Shown one piece after another: positions 50,466 through 59,829 of a stretch of 64,000 nucleotides of DNA. The notes beneath the pieces are model-generated. The model made no database searches. It was given only the letters and a program-made list of their open reading frames with translations, and had not been told where the DNA came from. Origin of the DNA: Zhongshania aquimaris (lineage in GTDB: Bacteria > Pseudomonadota > Gammaproteobacteria > Pseudomonadales > Spongiibacteraceae); assembly GCF_019312595.1 (NCBI RefSeq), contig NZ_JAHWDQ010000004.1, forward strand, positions 186,001 to 250,000, read 5' to 3'. The position numbers and the translations under genes were made by a program. Positions within the stretch are counted from its first letter, which is position 1. The number at the start of each line of letters is the position of its first letter.

Positions 50466-51872
50466 TTACGCCTTGGAAATGCTCGTGATTTTCATATCGG
50501 TGAATTCAAGTATGCCTTCATCACCAAACTCAATCCCAATACCTGATTGCTTAATTCCGCCAAAAGGAATATTAGGGGCAAATGCACAGTGCTGGTTAAC
50601 CCATGCCGTTCCGCATTCCAATCGCTCGGCAACAGCTTGAGCCTTATCTAAATCAGATGACCAGACTGAACCACCGAGCCCAAAACTCATGGAGTTTGCT
50701 TTGTAAATCACATCATCTAATGACGAATATCTGATAACAGGCAGAATCGGGCAAAACGGCTCTTCATCGACCAATGGCGTGCCATCTAAAATATCTCTTA
50801 CTAATATCAGAGGTGCAAAGTAGCCTTGACTATCGGGACACTCACTGGTGGCAATGATATTTCCATCTCGTTTAGCTAAATCAAGATAATGATGGAACTT
50901 ACTTAATTGGGCGGCATTCTGTAATGGGCCAAACTGACTTTCCGGATTCAGGCCATCGCCAACTACTGCGCTCTTAACCAGCTCGCTGAGGGCGTCACAA
51001 ACGTCGTCATAGATTTCATCTGGAACATACAAGCGCTTAATAGCGATACAAACTTGACCACTATTAATAAATGACGTTGCAAACACCGCGGGAATAACTT
51101 TGGCGATATCAATATCACTTAATAATATTGCGGCGTCATTCCCACCTAATTCCAAAGTAACTTTCTTAAGATTTCCAGCAGAAGAAGAAACTACCTTTTT
51201 TCCAGTTTCTATAGATCCTGTCAATGAAATTTTCGCCACATCCGGATGCGCTGACAGTAGCGCGCCCAGCTCGTTACCCCCGGAAACAATATTCACCAAC
51301 CCGGCGGGAACTATGCCTTTAATAATCTGACCCAGAAAAAGAGTAGACAATGGGGTCGTTGGCGCTGGTTTAACAACAACGGCATTACCAGTCAATAAAG
51401 CCGGTGCAATTTTGTAAACAGCTTGAAGAAGTGGGAAATTCCACGGAGTAATACAACCGACTACGCCCAAAGGAACCCGGGTCTGCTCAACTCGCAGCAA
51501 CTCGCTTTCCTCTATTACTTTCTTGCCAGGTATTTCCTGATTCGAAAACCACTCACAAAATTTTTGCGCCGCGTCAACTTCAAACAGAGAAAAATCCAGG
51601 GTTTTCCCTTGTTCACACGTAATAATTCTCGCAAGCTCCTCTCTATTATTTGCAATAGACGTTGCGATTTCTTTTAGAACACGCTGCCGCTCCGATAGTA
51701 ATGATTTTTTCCACGTCAACTGAGCAACTTTGGCGGCCGCGACGGCTTCATTAAGTAGAGCACCATCCGCCGAGGGACAAGAATCAAAAACCTCGCCGGT
51801 GGCAGGATTGATGACTTCTAACTTAGTAGTTGAATCTACTGATTCACCGTTAATGAGCAGCTTGTAATTCAT
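50466..51872 (-). CDS. NAD(P)-dependent aldehyde dehydrogenase
   Basis: A 468-residue aldehyde dehydrogenase with TPWNFPLLQAVYKIAPAL, Glu241 in ELGGND, catalytic Cys275 in NSGQVCIAIKR and the C-terminal PFGGIKQSGIG. It resembles medium-chain and semialdehyde dehydrogenases rather than the class-3 enzyme at 24357. It lies between the receptor terminator and the monooxygenase gene on the minus strand, probably as a two-gene operon with the latter. A weak dyad-like sequence (TCACCGAATTAGATCA, 51907-51922) lies just upstream. Confidence 0.93.
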   Translation of the reverse strand: MNYKLLINGESVDSTTKLEVINPATGEVFDSCPSADGALLNEAVAAAKVAQLTWKKSLLSERQRVLKEIATSIANNREELARIITCEQGKTLDFSLFEVDAAQKFCEWFSNQEIPGKKVIEESELLRVEQTRVPLGVVGCITPWNFPLLQAVYKIAPALLTGNAVVVKPAPTTPLSTLFLGQIIKGIVPAGLVNIVSGGNELGALLSAHPDVAKISLTGSIETGKKVVSSSAGNLKKVTLELGGNDAAILLSDIDIAKVIPAVFATSFINSGQVCIAIKRLYVPDEIYDDVCDALSELVKSAVVGDGLNPESQFGPLQNAAQLSKFHHYLDLAKRDGNIIATSECPDSQGYFAPLILVRDILDGTPLVDEEPFCPILPVIRYSSLDDVIYKANSMSFGLGGSVWSSDLDKAQAVAERLECGTAWVNQHCAFAPNIPFGGIKQSGIGIEFGDEGILEFTDMKITSISKA

Positions 51873-51944
51873 ATACTGTACCTTCGGATTAGTTTTACTT
51901 TTGCTATCACCGAATTAGATCAGCGAAGAACACTAAAATGAAGA

Positions 51945-51970
51945 AAAAGGAGACGGGCACGAGGCCCGCC
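51945..51970 (-). terminator. Rho-independent terminator of the receptor gene
   Basis: On the minus strand GGCGGGC pairs with GCCCGTC (one wobble) and is followed by TCCTTTTT. It lies 22 bases after the receptor stop and separates it from the aldehyde dehydrogenase. Confidence 0.8.
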
Positions 51971-51991
51971 TAAAGGGATGACAAACGTCGA

Positions 51992-54283
51992 TTAAAACTC
52001 TACCTGGAAGTCCACACCGAACGTACGCGGTCTAACAAATGTTGATGCAATAGTCGAACCGCCAAGTGTAAATGAATACTCAGGAGCGTCTTCGTCAAGT
52101 AAATTTTTGCCCCAAAGAGTTACTCGCGCAACGCTGCCGCCGATTGTAATTTCATCGAGTACGTATGAAGCGCCCACCATTGTCGTAGAACCAAGTTCAG
52201 CTTGACCATCCAGTTCATAGTTCGCTGTACCGGTACAAGTATCAGATGCAGCAACTTGATCCTGCCCAGCCCTACAAGCCAGACGATGCACATCGCTTCT
52301 CCAGCTGGTATCGACACGCACCCGTTGGCTCATACCGTAAAAAATCGGTAATTCGTACTTCAGGCCAAGATATGCAGTTTGCTCAGGCTGGAATGTCCGA
52401 AGCTCGCCGGGACCGTCAACATCTGTATAGCCATAAGACGCATTTACAGAAAAGTTATTTGAGTAAAGATAGTTTACCTCCAGCTCAAGTCCGGATGAAT
52501 CCATCTCATCCCCCTTACCCATAAAGTAGCCTACTCCCGTAAACCCTTCGATCTGGGTGTCCTTTCGATTCATTGTGAAAACGGCCGCATTAAGGCGAAG
52601 ACGTCTATCCATCAAATCAGATTTTACACCAAGCTCAAAGCTCTGAACCGTTTCTTTGTCAAAAGCACTACCGCCGAGCGTTCCGCCGGACACATAGCCT
52701 GTCGCATATTTACCATAGAAGTTAATATCATCGTCAATATTATAGGTAAGCGAGATATCGTAATCTCCGTTATAGCCTGTCGTCTTGAAGTTCTGATTTG
52801 CGATCACACCCGCCATAATGACATTTTCACGTCGATCGTCTTCACTGTATCGAGCGCCACCACTTACATCAAATCGCTCAAAGCTATAGGTTGCATGCGC
52901 GTAGTAGGCTATCGATTTATTATCTACACTGTAGTTTTGACCGACAAAGTATTCACCTGCACCGATGGAATTCTCAGCAATGACGCTTGTATCGCCAATA
53001 CTTCGGAAGAGGAAAATTGGCGCGTTAACCGCCCCTTCTTCGTTAAAGTAGAAAGCACCAAGTATCCAGCTTACACCCTCAGTTGCACCGATTAATTGAA
53101 ACTCATGTGAAACTTGATTTTGTTCATCTATTCGCATAGTGAACAATGGCGCGAATACGCCACCAGCTGGTCCAAAATTGCCTGATGTATCAATATATTC
53201 TGATGCACCCCAAACCTGGTTGCCTCCTGAGAACTGATCAAATTTACGTTTAGCACCGATATACTTAATCTGGACTTCGTCGCTCAAATCATACTCAACA
53301 GTTATCGAGTGACCCTCTACTTCCAGTGACGCCTGCGACTCCAGAGGGACCGCCAGTCTATCCGAGTAGGCAAAAGATTCATTAAAAGGCGTAACCTCCG
53401 TGAGCAATCCGAGCGTACCGGCAGCAGATGGGTCGAGGCTACCAATCTGACGGTAATTTAGTGTGCCGTCCCACTCGGTCCGATCGAATTTATACGTCAC
53501 GAACAGATTGTCGATACCGTCATAACTTGCCGCGAAAAATATGTTATCGCTCTCATCATCACCGCCACGCTCATTAGTGGTAATGCTTCCAAAAGGCGCT
53601 GGGAAATTAAAAGTGCGTTTTTGCGCTGTATTTCTAACATCACCCTCTCTTTCAGTGTGCCCTAGATTAAGTTTTGTCGAAATGCCGTTCCACACAGGCA
53701 GCTCAATCATACCTTTAAGCGTTTTCTGGCCAAAGTTGCCAACTCCAGTCACGATCTTCGCGTTAAACTCACCGGAGGGTTGCCCAGTAATTAAGTTAAT
53801 CGCGCCGCCTGTTGAGTTACGACCAAACAGAGTACCTTGAGGACCACGGAGAACTTCAACACGCTCCAAGTCCGCCAAGTCAAATGCGGCCCCGCCGGCT
53901 CTTCCCAGATAAACTCCATCAATATAAAGTCCTATGCCAGAGTCAACTTGCATATTGAGCGAACCATTAGAAATACCACGTATTTGCATTTGCGGCGCTG
54001 AAGGGGTGCCGCCTTGCTTTTGGATATATACGTTGGGGACACTCTGAGCAACGGTTTGAAAGCCATCAATTCGCAAGCCTTCCAACTCTTCCCGAGGCAT
54101 TGCGGAAACCGCGGTAGGCACATCCTGCAGACTCTCACTAACGCGTCGCGCGCTAACTACGACCTCCTCTAGCTGTTTAACTCCACCATCGGCTGCAAGC
54201 ACTGGCGAGCACTGTAGCATTACGGCAAAACTAGACGCGCACGTTAATGCTGACTTAACGCCCATTTTCATTTCTTTTTTCAT
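51992..54283 (-). CDS. TonB-dependent receptor
   Basis: A 763-residue outer-membrane receptor without STN domain. Signal peptide to about residue 31 (SPVLAADGG), TonB box LEEVVVSARRVSESLQ, plug (SVPNVYIQK, MQIRGISNGS, DGVYLGRAGGAAFDL, LRGPQGTLFGRNSTGG), barrel ending VDFQVEF. It is transcribed alone, between a dyad-type promoter region (54354-54397) and its own terminator. Divergent from the sulfotransferase gene. Likely imports the growth substrate of the second catabolic region; ligand unknown. Confidence 0.93.
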   Translation of the reverse strand: MKKEMKMGVKSALTCASSFAVMLQCSPVLAADGGVKQLEEVVVSARRVSESLQDVPTAVSAMPREELEGLRIDGFQTVAQSVPNVYIQKQGGTPSAPQMQIRGISNGSLNMQVDSGIGLYIDGVYLGRAGGAAFDLADLERVEVLRGPQGTLFGRNSTGGAINLITGQPSGEFNAKIVTGVGNFGQKTLKGMIELPVWNGISTKLNLGHTEREGDVRNTAQKRTFNFPAPFGSITTNERGGDDESDNIFFAASYDGIDNLFVTYKFDRTEWDGTLNYRQIGSLDPSAAGTLGLLTEVTPFNESFAYSDRLAVPLESQASLEVEGHSITVEYDLSDEVQIKYIGAKRKFDQFSGGNQVWGASEYIDTSGNFGPAGGVFAPLFTMRIDEQNQVSHEFQLIGATEGVSWILGAFYFNEEGAVNAPIFLFRSIGDTSVIAENSIGAGEYFVGQNYSVDNKSIAYYAHATYSFERFDVSGGARYSEDDRRENVIMAGVIANQNFKTTGYNGDYDISLTYNIDDDINFYGKYATGYVSGGTLGGSAFDKETVQSFELGVKSDLMDRRLRLNAAVFTMNRKDTQIEGFTGVGYFMGKGDEMDSSGLELEVNYLYSNNFSVNASYGYTDVDGPGELRTFQPEQTAYLGLKYELPIFYGMSQRVRVDTSWRSDVHRLACRAGQDQVAASDTCTGTANYELDGQAELGSTTMVGASYVLDEITIGGSVARVTLWGKNLLDEDAPEYSFTLGGSTIASTFVRPRTFGVDFQVEF

Positions 54284-54353
54284 ATAGTTAGTCCTACACG
54301 GTGTCTTGTACGTTTATATTATTAAAATATACTTATTTTGATCTACGGATCAG

Positions 54354-54425
54354 ATGTTAGATGAAGGATCAACCCCATTCATCATTCTATTAGGTGAAGA
54401 ATTAAAATATTTTCCGCGTGATACT
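54354..54425. promoter_or_regulatory. Bidirectional dyad operator between receptor and sulfotransferase
   Basis: TCATTCTATTAGGTGA (54382-54397) matches the 38721 dyad at 13 of 16 positions. Twenty-two bases away on the minus side is TAACAT (54359-54354), toward the receptor. Twenty-two bases away on the plus side is GATACT (54420-54425), toward the sulfotransferase. Confidence 0.6.
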
Positions 54426-54530
54426 AATTTCATAAGCTAAGTACAGACCATAACTACTATAATTAATGTAATCATCAATCCGACATTCTAAATACTCATT
54501 TAGAATTAAATAACCACCAGAGGATTCTAA

Positions 54531-55718
54531 ATGCCTGATACTAGAACCGAAATCTCGTCGCACTCAAATATTAGCACCGAGAAACTACTTGAGTCTGCAT
54601 GTAAAGAATGTGGACTAACTGACTTTGGAAACGAACGCTTTTTAGCACCATTGAATGTTCTTGTGGATTCAATGAATAGTGAAGCATGCCTTTCTCCTGC
54701 AGGTATCGCCAGCCAATCCGCCAGATTAGTAAACTCGCTAATGAATCGCTTGCGCAAAGTCGAGTTCTTAAAGCGCTACCCCGAAGTACTTGATGAAGAA
54801 ATTGATGTAGGCGCCGTTATTGTTGGGTTGCCGCGAACCGGAAGCACCATGCTGCAGAGGCTCCTGGCATCATCACCCAATTTGACAGCAACGCGATGGT
54901 GGGAAACGATTTTTCCTATGCCAGTCAGCGATGACAAGGCAACTGACAGCGGCACGCGTATTCAAATGGCCGAGGATCTCGTAAAAACTATTCTCGAAGA
55001 TGCCAAAGACTTTGACTCTATCCACCCATTAAATGCAACGGCCTATGATGAGGAGCTAACTTTAATAGAGCACTCATTTATGAGTAATATGCCGGAGTCC
55101 ATGATGTATGTACCCACATACGGAAAGTGGCTATTAGAGGCCGACCAATCTCACGCGTACAATGAGCTTATCGAATATTTAAAGATTTTGCAGTGGCAAA
55201 AACCGGCTAGACGCAAGCAAAAATGGGTTCTAAAAAGCCCTCATCACCTTACCGCTCTGCCCACTGTCCTAAAGGCATTCCCGAACGCCTTAATAATTAT
55301 GACACATAGAAATATCACGGATGTCCTGCCCTCCTGGTACAGTATGGTTGGCTCCCTGACTATGGCTAACACAACGGCGGATAAGCTCACTCAGGCACAG
55401 GCAAAACACTGGACACAACGCCTGGACCTAAACTTACAATCATTCTTACAAATGAGAGATTCTGCTGACGATCGATTCTTAGACTTACACTACCTGGATC
55501 TTTTAAAGAACCCCGTTGATTCATGCTTAAAGATATTTGATAAAATTGGGTGGCCTATCGAAGAGGGTGATTTGTCAGCCTTTAAAGATCATCTATCTCA
55601 GAACACGCGAGATAACCGACCAAAACACGTTTATGATATTTCTGATTATGATATGACATTAGATACCATAAGAGAGCAGTTTTCATACTATGAGAATTTC
55701 ATAGGGCCCGCCAATTAA
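54531..55718 (+). CDS. Sulfotransferase-family protein
   Basis: A 395-residue protein with the 5'-phosphosulfate loop GLPRTGST at 99-106, followed by MLQRLLASSPNLTATRWWE as in the Sulfotransfer_3 family, and the KSPHHLTALPTVLKAFPNALIIMTHRN block for the 3'-phosphate. AGAGGA precedes the ATG. Such enzymes move sulfate from PAPS to alcohols, and members occur in steroid- and terpenoid-degradation clusters, where their role is unclear; some may not be true sulfotransferases. A strong 14-bp hairpin follows the stop. The divergent TonB receptor shares its control region. Confidence 0.87.
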   Translation: MPDTRTEISSHSNISTEKLLESACKECGLTDFGNERFLAPLNVLVDSMNSEACLSPAGIASQSARLVNSLMNRLRKVEFLKRYPEVLDEEIDVGAVIVGLPRTGSTMLQRLLASSPNLTATRWWETIFPMPVSDDKATDSGTRIQMAEDLVKTILEDAKDFDSIHPLNATAYDEELTLIEHSFMSNMPESMMYVPTYGKWLLEADQSHAYNELIEYLKILQWQKPARRKQKWVLKSPHHLTALPTVLKAFPNALIIMTHRNITDVLPSWYSMVGSLTMANTTADKLTQAQAKHWTQRLDLNLQSFLQMRDSADDRFLDLHYLDLLKNPVDSCLKIFDKIGWPIEEGDLSAFKDHLSQNTRDNRPKHVYDISDYDMTLDTIREQFSYYENFIGPAN

Positions 55719-55724
55719 ACGCGT

Positions 55725-55764
55725 AATTGCTCCAGGCTGATGACGTTCAAAGCCTGGAGCAATT
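55725..55764 (+). terminator. Long perfect hairpin after the sulfotransferase gene
   Basis: AATTGCTCCAGGCT (55725-55738) pairs perfectly with AGCCTGGAGCAATT (55751-55764) around 12 bases. It lies six bases after the stop. There is no long T run, but the stem is strong and it stands between convergent genes. Confidence 0.7.
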
Positions 55765-55887
55765 TGCCGTATTTCCTCTCAGTGTCGTCAATGATAGCAG
55801 CCAATATACGCAAAGAATTTAAATATAAATATTGGCAACATCCCCTCTACAAATCCTACGTAGAGATAGGGAAGCGCCAACAGCAAT

Positions 55888-57588
55888 TCACTTTGCGCTC
55901 ACCGCATCCAGCGCGGCTAAATACCCAAAAGTCATCGCAGGACCAAGTGTTGAGCCAGCCCCCGGATACGACGGCCCCATTACCGAAGCCGCATTATTCC
56001 CGATAGCATAGAGACCCTCAATCTGGCTGCCGTTTTGATCAAGGACTCGCCCTGTGTCATCAGTCGCCAACCCGCCTTTTGTGCCAATATCACCAGGATA
56101 AACAGGCATTGCATAGAATGGACCACTCTCTATAGCGGCAAGGTTTGGATTAGGAGTGACATTCTGGTCACCATAATAGCGATCATAAGCGGCTCCACCG
56201 CGATCAAAATCCTTATCTACCCCGTCGTGTGCGTATCCATTAAATTTTTCAATGGTTTTTTCCAGGGCATCACTGGACATATTAGTTAACTTCGCCAGCC
56301 CCTTGATGCTAGACGATTTCTTAATCATCGACCTAACTTCTTTGCTGTGAAGCCAATCGGGTATCACTGGCATCAATGGTCCCATTGGGTATTTTTTCCG
56401 GAATGTAGCATCAAAAATCAACCACGACGGCGTCGTTCGGCAATCCGGCCTATCGGCGTCAATCATTGCCTTGGAGGCAACATCATAACTTCGAGCTTCG
56501 TTCATATACCGCTCACCACCTTGGCTGACAATTATGCAGCCAGGCAAGGCTCTTTCATAAAACAAGGGACGACCGCGGCTTTCGCTCGGTACTTTCACTG
56601 TTGGCGCCCACCAAGCGTGCTCCATTAAGTCAGTCGCAGCACCGATTGCGACGCCTGCCTGTATCGCATCGCCAGTATTATTAAGCTGCCCACCAGACCA
56701 CTCACAGCGAGTATCGCCTGGTAAATATTTGTCTCTCATCTTCTGGTTGTGCTCAAACCCGCCAGCGCCGAGAATAACGCCTTTGTTTGCCTTAATTGCC
56801 GTTAGAACCCCGTCCTTAAGCACCAAAGCGCCAACGACCCTGCCGCTGTCGTCTCTTATAAGCTCCTTTAATGCGCTATTAAGCCATAGCGTTCCACCAA
56901 AGTGATTAAGAGCGATCTTTAGATGGCCGGCAATGGCATTGCCAAAAACCATAAACCGACTTCTCTTCGACTTAACTCGCTGCGGCAAGTCTGAGTAGTA
57001 TCGCCACAAGATCTTTATCATGGTCTGCACCCAACCAGGCCCACGGGTAACCATTGGCGCAGCCTCCATGGTTGTCCAGGGTATATACCCAAACAAAGCA
57101 GTACTTGGATGACCAGGCAGCAGTGAATCAAACTCTTCTTTTTCTAAAAGCGACGCATGCAATGTATTTGTTTCATGAGTTCTATACCCGTGTTTTCCAC
57201 CCGGCAATTCTGCGTGGTAATCGGTATATGGAATGGCATTAAAGCGCAGCGCAGTAACACCCTCTATATACTTCGCCATAACTCGGGCATTGACGGTGTA
57301 AGATTTAATTTTACTATCAGAGACAGTCCCGCTGGTGAGCGACTTTATATACAAAAATGCTTCTTCGGGGGAATCTTCTTGCCCCTGCGCTATTGCAGAA
57401 TGGCTTGCAGGAATCCATATTCCGCCACCGCAAGTGGCAGATGTTCCACCCCACTTACTCCCCTTTTCCACAATTAAGGTACTTGCACTTTTTTCTGACG
57501 CTGTTACGGCAGCAACTAATGAACCAGCACCACTACCAACAACCAGCACGTCGACTTCATGATCCCATTTCTGAACTGTATTACTCAT
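55888..57588 (-). CDS. KstD-like FAD dehydrogenase (3-ketosteroid delta1-dehydrogenase family)
   Basis: A 566-residue flavoprotein of the succinate dehydrogenase/KstD group. FAD loop GSGAG at 18-22, IVEKGSKWGGTSATCGGGIWIP, and the C-terminal GPSYPGAGSTLGPAMTFGY. In the latter, Tyr541 and Gly545 correspond to the Tyr/Gly pair that polarises the 3-keto group in KstD. The family abstracts hydrogens at C1/C2 of cyclic 3-ketones. AAGG precedes the ATG. Last gene of the SDR-ThDP-ADH-DUF1214-KstD run on the minus strand, 11 bases after the DUF1214 gene. Action on a non-steroid cyclic ketone is equally possible. Confidence 0.9.
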   Translation of the reverse strand: MSNTVQKWDHEVDVLVVGSGAGSLVAAVTASEKSASTLIVEKGSKWGGTSATCGGGIWIPASHSAIAQGQEDSPEEAFLYIKSLTSGTVSDSKIKSYTVNARVMAKYIEGVTALRFNAIPYTDYHAELPGGKHGYRTHETNTLHASLLEKEEFDSLLPGHPSTALFGYIPWTTMEAAPMVTRGPGWVQTMIKILWRYYSDLPQRVKSKRSRFMVFGNAIAGHLKIALNHFGGTLWLNSALKELIRDDSGRVVGALVLKDGVLTAIKANKGVILGAGGFEHNQKMRDKYLPGDTRCEWSGGQLNNTGDAIQAGVAIGAATDLMEHAWWAPTVKVPSESRGRPLFYERALPGCIIVSQGGERYMNEARSYDVASKAMIDADRPDCRTTPSWLIFDATFRKKYPMGPLMPVIPDWLHSKEVRSMIKKSSSIKGLAKLTNMSSDALEKTIEKFNGYAHDGVDKDFDRGGAAYDRYYGDQNVTPNPNLAAIESGPFYAMPVYPGDIGTKGGLATDDTGRVLDQNGSQIEGLYAIGNNAASVMGPSYPGAGSTLGPAMTFGYLAALDAVSAK

Positions 57589-57599
57589 CGTATTGCGCC

Positions 57600-58697
57600 T
57601 TAGTTGATCTTTTTAACTGTGCATTGTGGAATAGGGTGCGTTTCTGCGCCGACCCAACGAAGTAGCAAAAATCCCTGATGATGACCCGCTGTCGACAAGT
57701 AATTATCAGAACCTAGCTCTTCGTGCGAAACCGTAATTGTTACCGTTTCGTTATCGTTAAGCACCGCGTTATGCTTGTTTATACAAACTGGAAGATATCG
57801 GTAATCCAGGGATTCCATCCACCAATTATTGATCTGAATATTCCAGTGCTGGCAGTCTGGTACCGGTACCGTTATTTCTAGCAACTCTTTCTCACCAAGA
57901 TGCCAGAAGCCATGGATGTAAAATATATTGGGATCGCCCCCAGCTCGAATGAACATCTCCTGCCCCCAATCACACATTTGATTAGGACGAGACATAAATT
58001 TTGTAGCCCAAGACGCGAACAGATTAGAGCTTCCCACAACAAATTCGGCTGCAGACATTAACTTCTTAGCTAAAACATCAGGATCAAGGGGAGGCGGTAC
58101 ACTTGGCCCGGCGCTTATTCTCTCAATGCTGATACTAGCTGGCGTTTCGTTATCTCTATCGAGAAATGTCTGCCTAAGCTGAATGACACTGGAGCCGTCC
58201 TCCAGCGGAAGCCAGGCCTTACCATTTTCTGGCTTGTGTTGACTTGCAACTATCTCGAAATTTCCACTTTCATCAGCAAGAAATTCGTGACCAGACAGTT
58301 CACCAGTAGACGCCATCGTCCCATCAATAGAATAGTTATTTGCCTTTGAGCCAACACTTAAATAGGTAACAGTCCCGACATTGCCATGAATCCGATATTC
58401 TCTATCTCCCGCTATTGTTGCAGACAGATATAAATTATCAGGATTATCGCCACCTAATTTTGCTGTGGCGTGACTAGGCAACACAAAACAAGGGAAATCC
58501 GGATCACCACCCTCTAAATATATCTCCAGGCCCAGCCTGACAAGTCGACTTAAATAGCGAGTACCCTCTGCCTGATCAAACGCTGTTTTAGGTGAGCTAC
58601 TGCAATCCAGGGTTGCTTGTGCATCCTTCAAGCGCTCGCAAAATGATACCCACAAACTTCTATCATTTGCGTGGGGATTTATTGTTGTATCTTGCAT
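57600..58697 (-). CDS. DUF1214-domain protein
   Basis: A 365-residue soluble protein. The segment DNPDNLYLSATIAGDREYRIHGNVGTVTYLSVGS and the C-terminal DCQHWNIQINNWWMESLDYRY match DUF1214-type proteins as I remember them. No signal peptide. The family has no firm function but recurs next to KstD-like, SDR and acyl-CoA genes in steroid- and alicyclic-degrading bacteria. Here it lies between the zinc alcohol dehydrogenase (37 bp upstream) and the KstD-like gene (11 bp downstream), consistent with co-transcription. Confidence 0.85.
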   Translation of the reverse strand: MQDTTINPHANDRSLWVSFCERLKDAQATLDCSSSPKTAFDQAEGTRYLSRLVRLGLEIYLEGGDPDFPCFVLPSHATAKLGGDNPDNLYLSATIAGDREYRIHGNVGTVTYLSVGSKANNYSIDGTMASTGELSGHEFLADESGNFEIVASQHKPENGKAWLPLEDGSSVIQLRQTFLDRDNETPASISIERISAGPSVPPPLDPDVLAKKLMSAAEFVVGSSNLFASWATKFMSRPNQMCDWGQEMFIRAGGDPNIFYIHGFWHLGEKELLEITVPVPDCQHWNIQINNWWMESLDYRYLPVCINKHNAVLNDNETVTITVSHEELGSDNYLSTAGHHQGFLLLRWVGAETHPIPQCTVKKIN

Positions 58698-58734
58698 TAA
58701 TCGCTCCCGAAAATTTCCAATAGCACAGCCACTT

Positions 58735-59760
58735 CTACGCCTCAGTAGGCAACACCATGACCTTGATAGCTTCAGGACTCATCTGCGCAGAAAACGCCTT
58801 GTCTATGTCTGCAAGAGGATACTGATGCGTTATCAAATCATTGCGATTTACTTTTCCAGACCTCATCATCTCAAGCGCGATCACAAGGTCTTCACTCGCA
58901 TAGCCCTGAGAACCAATAATGCTAATTTGCTTATCAATGACCGGCATAAAGTTAATCGCAAGATCACTTTCATACGCGCCAAAGCAAACTATGCGACCTA
59001 TCGCGTCACCCTTTACCATATAAAGCGCTGTTTGTAGTGGCGATTCCGACTTCATACTTTTTATATAACCAGCACAATCGATCACCACATCTACTGACGG
59101 TGGATTGGAAGGCGGGAACGATACCGGCGTCGTTCCACAAATTTCTCTAACTTGCTCAACAACGTCGCCGTCTAAGGGGTTAACACAATAAACACCCAGC
59201 TCTTTTGCCTTCTTCAGCCGTACCGCTGAAATATCTATAGCGACAATTTTTCCAATCGCCTTATCTTGTGAAAGAAGCGCTTGAATGACACTTAGGCCAA
59301 TAATACCTACACCGTATACAACGACATTTTCATTGTCTTTCAATTGCGCTTTACGAACCATTTGCAATGCATCTGCCATAGGCTCCGTTGTTGCCGCCTC
59401 CTGAAAGCTAACGCCGTCTGGTATCTTCACTAGCTGGAACGGGTTGCACGGAACAGGTACGAATTCCGCAAAGCCCCCCATACCTACTCCCACGACTCGC
59501 TCGCCCTCAGCAAAGCCTTCAACGTCTGCCCCGACCTTGCGAATAACCCCGCTGAACTCGTGACCCGGTATTTCCTTTCCTGATTTCGAAACCCTATTAA
59601 GCACGCCCCGGTGACTATTGTGGCGATACATATGCAAATCAGAACCGCAAATACCACAGGCTCTAACCTCTATTAAAACTTCATTCGCCTCAATCTCAGG
59701 AACTTCAATTCCATCTTCCGCGACAAGGTCATAAGGATCTTTGAATACACCGGCCTTCAT
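58735..59760 (-). CDS. Zinc-type alcohol dehydrogenase (MDR family)
   Basis: A 341-residue medium-chain dehydrogenase. Catalytic zinc ligands are Cys38 (CGICGSD) and His67 with Glu68 (PGHEFSG); the NAD loop is GVGIIG near 150. The four-Cys structural-zinc lobe normally following residue 90 is missing; the sequence there is GVGMGGFAEFVPVP. It may oxidise a ring alcohol or a 2,3-diol with NAD. Part of the minus-strand operon led by the SDR at 61631, 69 bp after the ThDP enzyme. Confidence 0.9.
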   Translation of the reverse strand: MKAGVFKDPYDLVAEDGIEVPEIEANEVLIEVRACGICGSDLHMYRHNSHRGVLNRVSKSGKEIPGHEFSGVIRKVGADVEGFAEGERVVGVGMGGFAEFVPVPCNPFQLVKIPDGVSFQEAATTEPMADALQMVRKAQLKDNENVVVYGVGIIGLSVIQALLSQDKAIGKIVAIDISAVRLKKAKELGVYCVNPLDGDVVEQVREICGTTPVSFPPSNPPSVDVVIDCAGYIKSMKSESPLQTALYMVKGDAIGRIVCFGAYESDLAINFMPVIDKQISIIGSQGYASEDLVIALEMMRSGKVNRNDLITHQYPLADIDKAFSAQMSPEAIKVMVLPTEA

Positions 59761-59829
59761 ATGGTTACCTCTTATTAAATTATTAATTCACTAGTTGCTC
59801 GAAACGCGACACATACCAAGGCGGAGTAA

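Noticed and set aside
51907-51922. Further copy of the 16-bp dyad upstream of the aldehyde dehydrogenase
   Set aside because: The right arm reads ATCA instead of RTGA, and no -10-like hexamer stands 22 nt away; too weak to include in the regulon.
55888-57588. Firm assignment as 3-ketosteroid delta1-dehydrogenase
   Set aside because: Family motifs are clear, but close relatives act on other cyclic ketones and no other steroid-ring genes (such as HsaC/HsaD-type) are in the window.
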